Positions 24,337 through 34,943 of a stretch of DNA of 64,000 bases are shown here, in pieces. The notes beneath the pieces are model-generated. The model saw only the letters and a list, made by a program, of their open reading frames with translations. It searched no databases and was not told where the DNA came from. The DNA comes from Arthonia radiata (lineage: Eukaryota > Ascomycota > Arthoniomycetes > Arthoniales > Arthoniaceae), in the NCBI GenBank assembly GCA_002989075.1, contig PSQN01000005.1:682001-746000 (forward strand), in the 5' to 3' direction. Numbering within the stretch: position 1 is the first letter of the stretch; every line of letters begins with the position of its first letter. Both the position numbers and the translations under genes were made by a program.

Positions 24337-25820
24337 ATGGCTCTCAACGCGCGCTGCTGCGCAAGAGCGCTGCGAGCCTCAAGCGTGGGCCTTCACCCCC
24401 GGTCTCATATCGAAGTTGTATTTGCTGACACTCCAGCAAGCACACCAACCCCCTCCGCCTCGCCCACCCCCTCACCACCCGCACCTACTCCACCTCCGCC
24501 GAACCCGACCTCAAAGCCACCCTCGCAGAATGCATCCCCCCCAAACGCGAGCTCCTCAAACAAGTCCGCGCCCACGCCGACAAGACCATCGGCGAAGTAA
24601 AAATCGACAACACCCTCGGCGGCATGCGCGGCCTCAAAGCCATGGTCTGGGAGGGCTCCGTCCTCGACGCCAACGAGGGCATCCGCTTCCACGGCAAGAC
24701 GATCAAAGACTGCCAGCGCGAGCTGCCCAAGGGCACGTCCGGCACCGAGATGCTGCCGGAGGCTATGTTCTGGCTGCTGCTCACGGGGCAGGTGCCCTCG
24801 GTCGGCCAGGTACGGACGTTCTCGGCGGAGCTGGCGGAGAAGAGCGACCTGCCTCTGTTTGTGGAGACGATGCTGGACAACTTCCCGAAGGACCTGCATC
24901 CCATGACGCAGTTCGCCTGCGCTGTCTCTGCCCTGAACTACGAGTCTAAATTCGCAAAAGCGTATGAGCAGGGCCTGAATAAAGCTGCGTACTGGGAACC
25001 CGTCTTCGACGACTGCATCTCCCTCCTCGCAAAACTCCCCGTCATCGCCGCAAAGATCTATCAAAACGCATACCGCGGCGGCGGACCCCTCCCGGCAAGA
25101 CCAGACCCCACCCAAGACTGGTCCTACAACTTCGCGGCTATGCTGGGCAAGTCTGGGTACGAGAATGAGGGGTTCCAAGATCTACTGCGATTATACCTAG
25201 CCCTGCACGGCGACCACGAAGGCGGCAACGTCTCCGCACATGCGACACACCTCGTCGGCTCGGCGCTCTCCGACCCGTTCCTCTCATACTCCGCTGGGCT
25301 GCAAGGCCTGGCAGGCCCCCTCCATGGTCTGGCAGCACAGGAAGTCCTCCGCTTTATCCTCGCTATGCAGCAAGACGTCGGTACGGAGTTCACAGACCAG
25401 CAGGTGAAAGACTACCTCTGGAACCTCCTCAAATCCGGACGTGTAATCCCAGGCTACGGCCACGCGGTCCTTCGGAAACCAGACCCGCGCTTTGAAGCAC
25501 TCATCGACTTCGCGATGGCACGGCCGGAGATTCAGAAAAACCCAGTATTCGCACTAGTGAAGAAGAACAGTGAGATCGCACCGGGCGTGTTGCAAGAGCA
25601 CGGAAAGACGAAGAACCCGTTCCCGAACGTGGACTCCGCATCAGGTGTGCTGTTCCATCACTACGGGTTCAAGGAGCAGCTGTACTATACGGCGACGTTT
25701 GGCGTAAGTAGAGGGCTGGGACCGCTGGCGCAGTTGATCTGGGATCGGGCGCTAGGGCTGCCGATTGAGCGGCCGAAGAGTATGGATCTGAAGGGGTTGT
25801 TGAAGTTGGCGGGGCAGTGA
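24337..25820 (+). CDS. Citrate synthase family enzyme, mitochondrial (citrate or methylcitrate synthase)
   Basis: It condenses oxaloacetate with acetyl-CoA (citrate synthase) or propionyl-CoA (2-methylcitrate synthase) in the mitochondrial matrix. The model is exons 24337-24384 and 24441-25820 (intron of 56 bases with a CTGAC branch site), giving 475 residues, the usual family length. Residues 1-36 form a basic presequence ending TTRTYSTS. The catalytic residues are in place: His311 in PLHGLAAQEV, His357 in GYGHAVLRK and Asp414 in NPFPNVDSASG. The CoA-site region around HGKTKNPFPN is conserved. The protein is clearly more diverged than I would expect of a housekeeping citrate synthase. A PrpD-type dehydratase lies 4.3 kb away, which favours methylcitrate synthase or an alkylcitrate synthase. 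Sequence alone does not settle the acyl-CoA used. Confidence 0.92.
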
Positions 25821-26559
25821 AATGTGGATGCTGGGTTGGACGGTGAATGAAAAGCGGGTTGTACATAGACAATACAGAGAAAGCATCGCGTGCGCTCCAC
25901 ACACTGGGGCCTTCAGTTCTCGTTTGCTGTTGTGGCGCGTGTAGCCATCGATATCAAAACCGGATCGAACGCGTCAGGCACGTGTCGCAGTCACAGCTCG
26001 CATTCCCATCTGACCGCCTCGGTAGTACCACGTGCTTCCCCACGATCTTGTGCCGGCACGTGCGGCGTACGATCTGACTAGCTCCTTTTGGCAGCATGTA
26101 AACAAAGCGAGAGTGATTCCGAACGAGGGTGAATTGGCTCGTATATATCAGAGAAAGCTGCAACTAGTTGTGAGCTCTGCAGAAGTCGGCCGATGGCGCG
26201 GGCTGAGATTGTTAAAGGCAAACGCGCCAGGACCGTGTCACAACATAACTCCTGCATCACACTCGCCGTCGAATATGACTATCAGGGTTTCCAGCGTAGT
26301 AAAAAGATTCTTGGACTGCTTAAGTTGCAAATGAATACACTCATCGATCATATGAAATCCCTGCATTCGAATTATCAGAGACAAGATTCTTTTTCATGTG
26401 GTTTTATTGAGTGACAGCCGAGGTAGACTTGCGATTCCACGTGTCGTTGGGAAGGATGCTGGAACCATGTGCGTACAATATATAATATTAAGAGCAAACT
26501 CCCTGATGTTTGCGCGCGAGAGATGATGTGTCAAACACGACAACTCGATTGTCCAACAT
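25821..26559. other. Intergenic between citrate synthase gene and tRNA
   Basis: About 740 bases with only short unconvincing frames. It contains the 3' end region of the citrate synthase gene and the 5' flank of the tRNA gene. Nothing else is recognisable. Confidence 0.4.
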
Positions 26560-26698
26560 GCCCGGGTAGCGCAATTGGTCAGAGCGTGAGGTTAGTGCTC
26601 TTGCGCACACACCCGCCTGGACCCCAATCTAATGGATTCCCCAGACTTTTAAGACACTTGAAATCTCAAGGCTGTGGGTTCGAGTCCCACCTCGGGCG
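26560..26698 (+). tRNA. tRNA-Lys(UUU), apparently with two interruptions
   Basis: The acceptor stem is GCCCGGG (26560-26566) paired with CTCGGGC (26691-26697), followed by discriminator G. The T arm is GTGGG-TTCGAGT-CCCAC. Joining 26560-26590, 26645-26651 and 26663-26698 gives a cloverleaf with a perfect anticodon stem TGAGA/TCTCA and loop CTTTTAA (anticodon TTT at 26648-26650). An 11-base intron (26652-26662) sits at the canonical place after base 37. A further 54 bases (26591-26644) split the anticodon stem after TGAG. They begin GTTAGT, contain CTAAT and end CCCCAG. The D stem GCGC/GAGC has one mismatch, so this copy may be defective. A tRNA-Thr(AGU) with one long intron is possible but fits the stem and the discriminator base less well. 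Confidence 0.7.
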
Positions 26699-27611
26699 AA
26701 GACCATACTACCACCGTCATTAGATATGCTCATGACGTCGACACACTTTTTGGGCTTTTTTGGGCGTGGAACCTCTTTTTTCCGGCGTTGCTGACGCGGC
26801 TTCTTTCCCCAATCATCTTCCGTGGGAGAACATCAGCAGCTGTTTCTAATCTTTGGATAGAGAATTGTTGCCCTGCAGCTCTTCTCGATGCACGCATATG
26901 GTAGGACGAAACAATAAAACCGACATGTTCCCATAGGATACAAGGACCACCTTGACGCACCACGCTTCCGTTTGCTCTTTGTTAATTCTCAGATCAATAG
27001 CGAGGATACGATTGACAAAAGATGAGCAAGAAATAGATGAAAACACGGGGAGTCTGGCGAGTCCTCACCGAAGGCCAGAGGAGCGTCTTCTTGCCCCCGA
27101 AACGAGCCCAGCTTGTCCTACAAGTAAGGACCACAGCTCGAGCCCAACGCTGCACGTTTGAATGTATAAAAAACATGCATGGTCGGCAAAGCAAGTACGT
27201 GTGCCCCTCCAACTGGTGGGCACTTCAGCGTCGAAACGCACTGAGCGCATACCCACCACCGGTGCCCTCATGAATTTCAAAACCGGCCTTTTGATAGGCA
27301 TACACATGGCGGAGTAAGTGTAGAAGCACAGCCTGAAGGCTGACAAAGCCGCGGGAAGATGTCTTTCGTATGCTACGCCACCAGCAATGATGGACTTATA
27401 AGACTGATTACGCGGTAGATACAAAGGAAAGCGAGCTTACCAGCTGCAGCGAAGCTGACTGTGTGCGTCTCAACAGGGGAGCGACGAGGCCGACTCCACT
27501 GATGATAACGACAATCAAGCAACCCCATAGCCTTGAAGCGCGCAGCATTGCCAACATGGATAAAGGGCTGTCCACACTGATCGATGTGCCCTACCATGAT
27601 GACGTGGGGCC
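26699..27611. other. Intergenic, 0.9 kb
   Basis: A T-rich run follows the tRNA (about 26750-26785, TTTTTTGGGC...CTCTTTTTTCC) and could act as a Pol III terminator. No gene is supported in the remainder, which ends at the stop codon of the zinc-knuckle gene. Confidence 0.4.
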
Positions 27612-29447
27612 TCAGCAGACCACACAACTCTTGCCGGGAGCCGGGGCGCTGACCTCCTCCTCTTCGAGTTCCATGCGTGGCTCCACACGTGGTTCAACGC
27701 TCTCGCGCTTGAAGCGTGGCTTGGGCAGTTCGAGTGTGTTACTGCCTGTGCGCTCCGGGCCCCCAAACAACCTCAATTCCCTTGCCTTTCTGTTCTTGTT
27801 CACTTTGTGCTCGTTCACTGGCTTGGACATGCTGTATCGATTCCGCTCGGCTTGCTTCGCCTTGTCTCGAGCCACCTTCTGAGCCAACCGCTCCTTCAAT
27901 GCAGTTGCCGCGCTGCCAGAGCCACTGCCATTCATTGTCGACGACCCCTTCTTCTTCTTCTTGGGAAGTCCTGAGCCTTCGTTGGCAAGGCTCTGTTCCG
28001 CTTTAGCGTGCGCGCTCTGTGTCATGTCTAGGCTCATTATTAGTAGCTATACCAATTGGGAGGCGAACATTGGCATGCAATGTCAACGTACATGCTTCAA
28101 CCTCCTGTGCCAGCATATGACTCATTTTGAAGCCTTCATGGTCCAGGTCTCCTTCCTCCATTGTTTGCTTCACCAAAGCTCGCGCTCCCTTGGTTAAAGT
28201 AAGCCATTTCTCCTTTTGAAAGTATTTGGGACATTGGCTGAGAACGCGAACAATCTTTTCTCGTGGCCAACCACGCACACCACTAGCAAATCGGCTCTTG
28301 TCGCTGGCGCTTGCTTTCTCTGATTTCCTAGGAGCAGCTTGGCATGCCTTGATCAATCGTTCGACGCTGTCTTCTTGTTGTACCTGCGCCGCTGCCCGGT
28401 TTTGGCCAGTGACATTCCTCTCCTTCAAGTCGTCGCTTCCGGTAAGGTCAACAAAATAGGTCGCAACTGGTGATGGAGGAACAGTTTCAACACGGCCGAT
28501 GACTGGCTGGTCTGCCCAACGCATGAATTGGGGTGCCCCGTGTGCTTCACGCATCGATCGAGGCATGGCTGGCATGCTTTCAGCACCGCTATCATCACGA
28601 AGAGCGATTCTGTCCGGATGCACGCAGCCTCCACGCATGATGCCATCGCTTTGATGGCCAGCGTGGAGTGGCTGCACAGCTGCTTCGACTCGACGCGGTT
28701 CTGGACCAGCAGCTGTCTGCGGCCCGAAACGTGGCTGAGCTGTTGCTTGAGCTTGATGACCAGCGCAGTCTTGCGAAGCGGATCCGTCCACTGGCGCCTG
28801 CTCATCGAGAGTGGCATACATGTACAGGCGATTAGGCTGCAGAACCGTCTCTCCAAAGCCATGCGTGCGTAAAGAGATGGCGCCTAAGCTTCGAGTGACA
28901 ACTGGATAGGACTGGCCAAGCTGCAATGTCGGTCTCACGCGGCGGTCCGGCATCTGCACGCCAGGGGTGACTGACGGGCACTCATGATAACCACGATTGT
29001 GACCGTGGTGATCGTTCAGAGCGAAGCCAGTACCAGCAGCACTGCGTCGTCCATGAGCTTGGTCATGATTAGCGTACTCTTCAAGCGAGATGAAGTCGGA
29101 ACCTTCGACCCCGTAAGGAGACTTCGCAATGGCAAGGTCCTTGGCTGCCTGCGATTCGATCAAGGAACCGTCTTGGGAGCGCGAGCCGCCAGCACTGCCC
29201 TGCAGCAGATTCTCACCATTTCCGCCCATCGCCAGCCAATCGTTGAAAGCCTGATCTCTGGCGAGATCGTGGAACTCAGTGCGGTGGCTCGTGAGGCCGC
29301 ATGTGCCACAGATAGCGGGCGGAAGAGGACAGTCCTGCAGAGGGTGCAGCTGCTGGCCTGATACTGCTGTTAGTAAAGTCGCGCTGGACATGACAGATGA
29401 AACTCACCGCAATTCAAGCACTTCATGTCGTGGGCGATGACTGCCAT
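27612..29447 (-). CDS. CCHC zinc-knuckle hypothetical protein
   Basis: The model is exons 29408-29447, 28092-29357 and 27612-28027, with introns of 50 and 64 bases (GTGAGT and GTACGT donors, CTACTAAT branch in the second). The frame closes at 573 residues. The first intron splits a CCHC knuckle, CLNCGQQLHPLQDC at residues 10-23, immediately followed by CGTCGLTSH. Such knuckles bind single-stranded nucleic acid. The middle is low-complexity and probably disordered. The C-terminal third is basic with KKKKKG and a charged helical stretch (ALKERLAQKVARDKAKQAER), then an acidic tail ending SCVVC. I do not recognise the family. Nucleic-acid binding is inferred from the knuckle and basic region only. 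Confidence 0.75.
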
Positions 29448-30082
29448 GGTGTGGCCTCGGTCTGACGGACGGTTCGACGAACAGACAGTGACAGAGTGGG
29501 ATAGAGAGAGGTAAGATCGAGATGCTGAACACAAGAGCTGACTTGGAGGAAAGTGGGATGGCTGCCCAATGAGGAAGTCGCAACCGCGTAAACAAATCAA
29601 CAAGCGGTCAGCAGCACACTTGTTGAGGGAGGTCCGACTTTGGCTATGCTCCCTGCCCGATCAAAAGCACTGAGCGCCTACATCATGTACAAAGCACTCA
29701 GTCTCTACCACATGAGCTCATCAAATGCAACTTGATCTTGGGAGAATGTCCTCGGTGATCTCAAACTAGTAGACTGGGAGTAAGCGACAACATGTTACAT
29801 TAGCACTAAGCTTCGACCACGTATGTGCAGCTGCTGTACGCGCAATGACCCGCTCGCGAGATCCATCGATTCATCTTGCCCTGAAAGAACAGTTCATGTA
29901 CTGCCGTCGTAGCCCTTCAAGAGTCTTATAAAATTTGTATGAGGCCCGCGCGCATCGTACAGCAGCAACTGTGGTCTCTTGAGATTGGAGAGACATTCGC
30001 ATCATCACGAGGGACCAGCGATGAACGCCAAAGCCACGGGAGAAATGAATTTTGTGTTCTTTCCCTTTCTATGTTCGGACTT
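29448..30082. other. Intergenic between zinc-knuckle gene and prpD
   Basis: About 635 bases containing the promoter of the minus-strand zinc-knuckle gene and the 3' end of prpD. It includes a short palindromic-looking phrase, CACTCAGTCTCTACC near 29695. No frame is convincing. Confidence 0.35.
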
Positions 30083-31764
30083 CTAGCCCTTGAAGTACAG
30101 ATCAACATACTTATCCACATCGTACGCCTCAAGCTTTGCACGGTCGTTGCCCAAGTCGACGAGCTCTTGCACGCGGGCTGCTGGAAAATGCGGCTTCAAG
30201 TGGTCTGCGTACTTCTTCAATATCTCAGGCTTGGCCTCTTCTCGGCGCAGTCGGTGGCCCAACGGCGCTTCTACAGCCTCTTCTTTCATGACTGTGCCGT
30301 CTTTAAATGTGACTGTCAGCGCATTGGGGATAGTTCGTTTCGACGGGTCATGGTAGTCTGCCGTGTACTGTGGATCTTCGACGCATTTGATCGTCTTACG
30401 TAGGCTCTCTACTAGTGGTGACTGAGCAGCCTCACTATCGTCAGGATAGTCGCCAGCTTCGAGCCGACCATACACGAGCATGACAGCCGTCATATATTGC
30501 ACGCAATGGTCCCGGTCAGCATAGTTGTCCATGGGCTTAAACTGCTTATCGATGATGCGTATGCACGCCTCATGGGTCCTGTTAGTCACAGACTCAATAT
30601 CCTTGGCAGATTTGCCGGTCTTCTCCATCTGCTGATAAATGCGCTTTGCTGCCTCAATGGCTGTCTGCGAGTGGAATTCCGCTGGATATGACACTTTGAA
30701 CAACACGTTCTCCATCACGTAGCTGTCGTACGGTCGTTGAAACTGGAACTTCTTGCCGCCAAAGTTCACATCGTAGAAGCCCCACGTTGGGACTGACAAC
30801 ACTGTTGGCACACCACCCTCACCCTTCATGACTTTCAAGCACAGATTCACGGCCTTCTCGCAAGCGTCGCCTGCGGCCCAAGACTTCCTTGACATGGCGT
30901 TCGGCGCGTGTCGGTACGTCCGCATGCTTTGCCCATCTACCCATGCTTGTGATATTGCATCTCGAGTTTGTGACTCCGTCAGACCCAGCATTTTTGCGAC
31001 TACGGCGGTGGAGGCGACCTTAACAAGAACCACATGATCCAGTCCGACTTTGTTGAAGCTGTTCTCCAATGCTAGACATCCTTGAATCTCGTGTGCCCTT
31101 ATCATAGCCTCCAAAACGTCGCGGATCTGTAACACCTTGCCATTGCCCAGCTTGCCGCCCGCTCGGTTCGTTCTTGATATCCAGTCTGCTACTGACAGTA
31201 TCGCGCCCAGATTGTCGGAGGGGTGACCCCACTCAGCAGCCAGCCAGCAGTCATTGAAGTCTAGCCATCTTATCATTGCTCCAATGTTGAAGGCCCCTAA
31301 CACGGGATCTACCTCGTAGCTTGTGCCTGGGACGCGGGTGCCGTTGGGTACGACGGTGCCTGGTACAACAGGCCCAAGTAGCTTCGCGCATTGAGGAAAC
31401 TCGAGCGCGCGGAGACCGCAGCCTAGGGTGTCGATGAAGACCAGGCGAGCCGTTTCATACTGAGGATTTGGTCAGAAACAGTGGAGCTGCTATTGACTTG
31501 GTATCTTACGGCCAAATCAGAGTTGATAGGCTTCTGATGCACGTAGGCAGCCATATCTGCTATTTCTGGATCAAAAACCTTTGCCGGCGCCGGATCGGCC
31601 ACCGCCGACCTCAAGGAAGCCATTGACGAGAAAGGTGTAATTATTCGCTGATGTGGTCGAGCTCTTGTCAGTACAGAAGAAGCTGCTCCAGACTTAAGGC
31701 TGGCGCTGCTGGCAATAACAGTCCTCTTTCCAGCTCTGCAGATGTTTCGCGCAGCTAAAGACAT
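30083..31764 (-). CDS. prpD: 2-methylcitrate dehydratase (PrpD family), mitochondrial
   Basis: It converts 2-methylcitrate to 2-methyl-cis-aconitate in the methylcitrate cycle that detoxifies propionyl-CoA. The model is exons 31510-31764 and 30083-31459 (intron of 50 bases, GTAAGA...CTCAG), giving 543 residues, normal for the fungal enzyme. Residues 1-60 are basic and Ser/Ala-rich, a likely matrix-targeting presequence. The mature part starts near DMAAYVHQKPI. Family hallmarks include FIDTLGCGLRALE, the AMIRWLDFNDCWLAAEWGHP segment, DAISQAWVDGQSMRTYR and RAHEIQGCLALEN. It is divergent from the RID gene across a 757-base promoter. The citrate synthase-family gene is close by, suggesting a shared pathway. 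Members of this family also act on alkylcitrates in secondary metabolism, an alternative here. Confidence 0.93.
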
Positions 31765-32521
31765 CTTTGTTCATCAGCGGCGGGCTGTCTGGGTAGCAGC
31801 ATTTGGATCGTTGATGAGAATGAGCTCTCCCACGATGACGGACCTCGGCTCACCAGACCTGTCGGGCCGAGCTTCGGAGGACTCATTTCATTTCACGTCC
31901 TCATCCTCTGACACCCTTCTTTTCACACCTTGTCAACGCTATTGATCAAGCGACCGCAAGGATGGGCTGTCGGAATGTGCAATTCGATCACGCCATTCAA
32001 TGGCATCATACATTTCACTGGTTGTAGAGCACCAACGAGAACGACGGAGCGCCACCACTCACAATGTGAAAAGGTAACCTTGCATTGTGAATCTGATGCT
32101 TATGAGGTTGCATGCTTCAACAAATCATGCTTGCGAGATGCAAGCTTGTAGCTGGTTGCTTTTACTTTCTCAACAGACGTGAAAGACCAATGTCGTAAAA
32201 CGGGTCCGCATGCGTTTGACATCTCCCAGAGTAAAGCAAACGCGCACTAGTAGAAGCATCAATATCAGAGAACTTACTCACTTAGTCTCGAAATGGCAAG
32301 GCGTTTCTCAGAATCGCTCTCACTCTCTTTATCACCTTTGATATGTGCTACGCGCTTCAAAGTTGCACTTAAAGCTCTAGCCAACGCCTTCTGCTTCCGT
32401 CGACCTAGTTTGCTCGTCTTCCATCTTCTTTTAACGGGTCACTTGTAACTACAAACACTTCCATTGATGCTGCACGGCGCTAAATCTTCCACTACCGTCT
32501 CCCTACTCTTAGTCTCGGAAC
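31765..32521. promoter_or_regulatory. Divergent promoter region, prpD and rid
   Basis: 757 bases separate the two divergently transcribed start codons. It must contain both promoters. I see pyrimidine-rich runs just before the rid start (TCTTCCACTACCGTCTCCC and similar), typical of fungal 5' leaders. No specific operator is identifiable. Confidence 0.5.
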
Positions 32522-34258
32522 ATGGGCAGTTGTCTTTCTACCGCTCTATCTCATCGCCCTTCTTCATCTTCACAGGTAACGCCACCAATGGTTCAACAAT
32601 ACCCCCAGATTCAAGTCACCGCTCGCACTGCGATCAAGATCAACGACACTGTCGAGCTTTCAGAGAAAAATCAAGGAAAACGCGATGGCTCTTTTCTTCG
32701 TGTTCGCCAGATCTTCTTGGACATCAGTAATGGAAGGGTCACTCTCGAAGGCCATGTGTTCTCTCGAACGCGGGAACTAGGTGGCCTGATATCATTCCAA
32801 CTGAACGAAGTATGTCTGCTTGCACCAGATATCATTTCAGGCAACGTCGACCACATCTTACAACAGGCCTTGCAGAAAGTCGATCTCGGAAGCGAAATCT
32901 TTTTCGAAGATGGCGAGCCAGTTTTGAGGAATCTCATCCTTACCAACGAGCCTTTCCCGCGCTTCTCTCTACACGAGGAGGTAGAATGGGATCCTCAGGA
33001 CGTCAATGCCGACCAGCTTAAACAGATCATCTCAAGGAACTCGCAACTGGTGTGTCGCTATATCTTTGCGTCGCACCAGCAAGACAAGGAGGTCGAAGAC
33101 GGCAGATTGCCAAAAGCCGCAGATGTAATCAATATGCCGGCAAATGTCGCTGACCCAGCATACGCCACGCCCGACTGGCAGCTTCTCAGCAGCTACCGTG
33201 GCTTGACACCGGCCAATCGATCTTACACCTTCGCAGACGGCTTTTGTGGCGCTGGTGGGGTCAGCGCTGGTGCTTCTCAAGCTGGCCTCGAAGCTACTTT
33301 CGCTTTCGACCACAACGAAGAGGCCTGCCAGACCTATCGACTGAACCGCTCAAGCACGACTGTCTGGAACGCGGATCTCAATCACTTCCTTGGCCTTTCC
33401 AGCAGTGACGAGTTTCGGGCTGACATCATCCATATATCGCCTCCCTGCCAAGCTTACTCACGCAACAACTGCCTAGCGGGACTTCGCGATCCTAACAGCG
33501 AGGGTGGGCGCCGAGATGATGCGAACCAAGCTTCCTCCTTTGGTATCCAAGAGCTCATCATGCAAGTCAAACCACGGATTGTGACAGTTGAGCAGACCAG
33601 CGGTATCCTAGACCCACGCTGCGTAGACTACTTCCGTGGCATGATCCGCCAATTTACGGATCAAGGCTACAGTGTCTCATGGCGTTTGGTTGATCTGGCA
33701 TTCTATGGCTGTCCGCAACATCGTAAGCGCGTTATCATCATCGCATCTTGCCCGGGTGTGGCACTACCCCCGTTTCCGGATCCAACTCACGGGCCTGGCA
33801 CTGGCAGACCCTTCCGTACGATTAAAGACTGCATCAGCTGCATCGATGCGTCTCATGAGAACCACAACCCAAATTGGTCAGACATTGGACCTACCTCATC
33901 AGGCGACATCCTGCTTACCGCTCTCATCGCTACGGGAGGGACAATTAATCGCCACCCGTCAGGCCGCCCATACACCATCCGTGAGCTCGCAGCTCTCATG
34001 ACGCTGCCGCTCGATTTTCGCTTTGCTCCTCATCTCACGGATAGCGCGATAAAGAGGCAAATCGGGAACATGGTCCCAGCCTGCTTCGCTGAGACACTCA
34101 TGCGATCCGTGGTCTCGTCTTTGCGCGTCGAAGACCAAGAGATCGCCGCAGCGAAGCAGCTAGCGGATGAGTTGTCATGCATTGAAATCGGCGACAACGA
34201 GAAGCTGCCTATCGTGATTGACGACGATGCTGAAGACTCTGACTCTACCGTTGGCTAG
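32522..34258 (+). CDS. rid: RID/Masc1-type cytosine-5 DNA methyltransferase
   Basis: It is a 578-residue single-exon DNA methyltransferase. The RID/Masc1 family is needed for RIP in Neurospora and for methylation induced premeiotically in Ascobolus. Residues about 35-110 resemble a BAH-like module (TLEGHVFSRTRELGG, LNEVCLL). Motif I is FADGFCGAGG (about 235), and motif IV is ISPPCQAYS with the catalytic Cys (about 305). Motif VI reads EQT (about 355) instead of the usual ENV, a change I recall as diagnostic of RID/Masc1. Motif VIII is QHRKRV (about 398) and motif X RQIGNMVPACFAE (about 512). The acidic C-terminus is short, so it is nearer Masc1 than Neurospora RID in length. The N-terminus MGSCLS is odd for a nuclear protein, and a start at the Met near 32588 is possible. 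All catalytic motifs look intact. Confidence 0.93.
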   Translation: MGSCLSTALSHRPSSSSQVTPPMVQQYPQIQVTARTAIKINDTVELSEKNQGKRDGSFLRVRQIFLDISNGRVTLEGHVFSRTRELGGLISFQLNEVCLLAPDIISGNVDHILQQALQKVDLGSEIFFEDGEPVLRNLILTNEPFPRFSLHEEVEWDPQDVNADQLKQIISRNSQLVCRYIFASHQQDKEVEDGRLPKAADVINMPANVADPAYATPDWQLLSSYRGLTPANRSYTFADGFCGAGGVSAGASQAGLEATFAFDHNEEACQTYRLNRSSTTVWNADLNHFLGLSSSDEFRADIIHISPPCQAYSRNNCLAGLRDPNSEGGRRDDANQASSFGIQELIMQVKPRIVTVEQTSGILDPRCVDYFRGMIRQFTDQGYSVSWRLVDLAFYGCPQHRKRVIIIASCPGVALPPFPDPTHGPGTGRPFRTIKDCISCIDASHENHNPNWSDIGPTSSGDILLTALIATGGTINRHPSGRPYTIRELAALMTLPLDFRFAPHLTDSAIKRQIGNMVPACFAETLMRSVVSSLRVEDQEIAAAKQLADELSCIEIGDNEKLPIVIDDDAEDSDSTVG

Positions 34259-34534
34259 TTGGGGAGATGGATACGGCCGCGATAGCGAAATGTTTGAGGA
34301 TAAGCAACAAATAGACACGTGTGGGTACAGCAAGAAAAAATCATGTTACCGAGCTTTTACAAAAAGGGACCTATGCGGATAAGGTATCTTCGAAGATAGC
34401 CACAATGCACTTCGCGGCAGAATGTAGGAGTGCGTACAGAACGCACGACTCTTTCTCAACCCGGCGTACATGCGTAATATCTTGTATAATACTTCTACGC
34501 ACTGTTGAATCCTATTGACGCAACCATGTGCACG

Positions 34535-34943
34535 TTATTGCGCCGTCTTGACCAGCTCTGTGACTTTGCTTTCAATCCCTTTGTCGTCCATGCCCGCCAA
34601 GGGACGCATGACTTCTCGTCCGTACTCTGCATTCAACGGTCAGCATCAATCGAGAGCTTGAGCAGCACAAGCTATCACACCATATCGTGCCCACACCTTC
34701 GGCTCTACACCCAAAGCTTCTCGTAGCAGGATCGGCGTGTTTGGGTTATTGCGTTTCATCGTCGGATACGCGCGTGTGATGAAGCCCCTGCGAAACAAAA
34801 TGATCAGTACTTGCACTTAATGTGCGACCCGGAATGCCATACCGCAGCGCATTGCTCTGCTCGCTCTGCTGACACAGATGGAATCGCAGCTCCTTCAGCC
34901 CCTTCGCAAAGACGTATTTGCCCGTCGTCGTGACCGCTGACAT
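34535..34943 (-). CDS. NDUFA2: NADH:ubiquinone oxidoreductase subunit NDUFA2/B8-type
   Basis: It is a small accessory subunit of mitochondrial complex I with a thioredoxin-like fold. The model is exons 34843-34943, 34681-34787 and 34535-34626 (introns of 55 and 54 bases), giving 99 residues, the family length. Conserved stretches are KYVFAKGLKELRFHLCQQS, the GFITRAYPTMKRNNPNTPIL block (residues about 34-53), REALGVEPKVWARYEYGRE and the C-terminal GIESKVTELVK. It is divergent from the pyruvate-carrier gene and convergent with rid (276 bases between stops). The splice sites keep the frame exactly, so the model is firm. Confidence 0.93.

Noticed and set aside
24405-25178. 257-codon minus-strand open frame
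   Set aside because: It lies antisense to the citrate synthase exon. It is open because of high GC at third positions and has no domain.
26560-26698. tRNA-Thr(AGU) with one long intron
   Set aside because: It would need a G-T pair in the anticodon stem and a G discriminator; the Lys(UUU) fold gives five perfect pairs. Not fully excluded.
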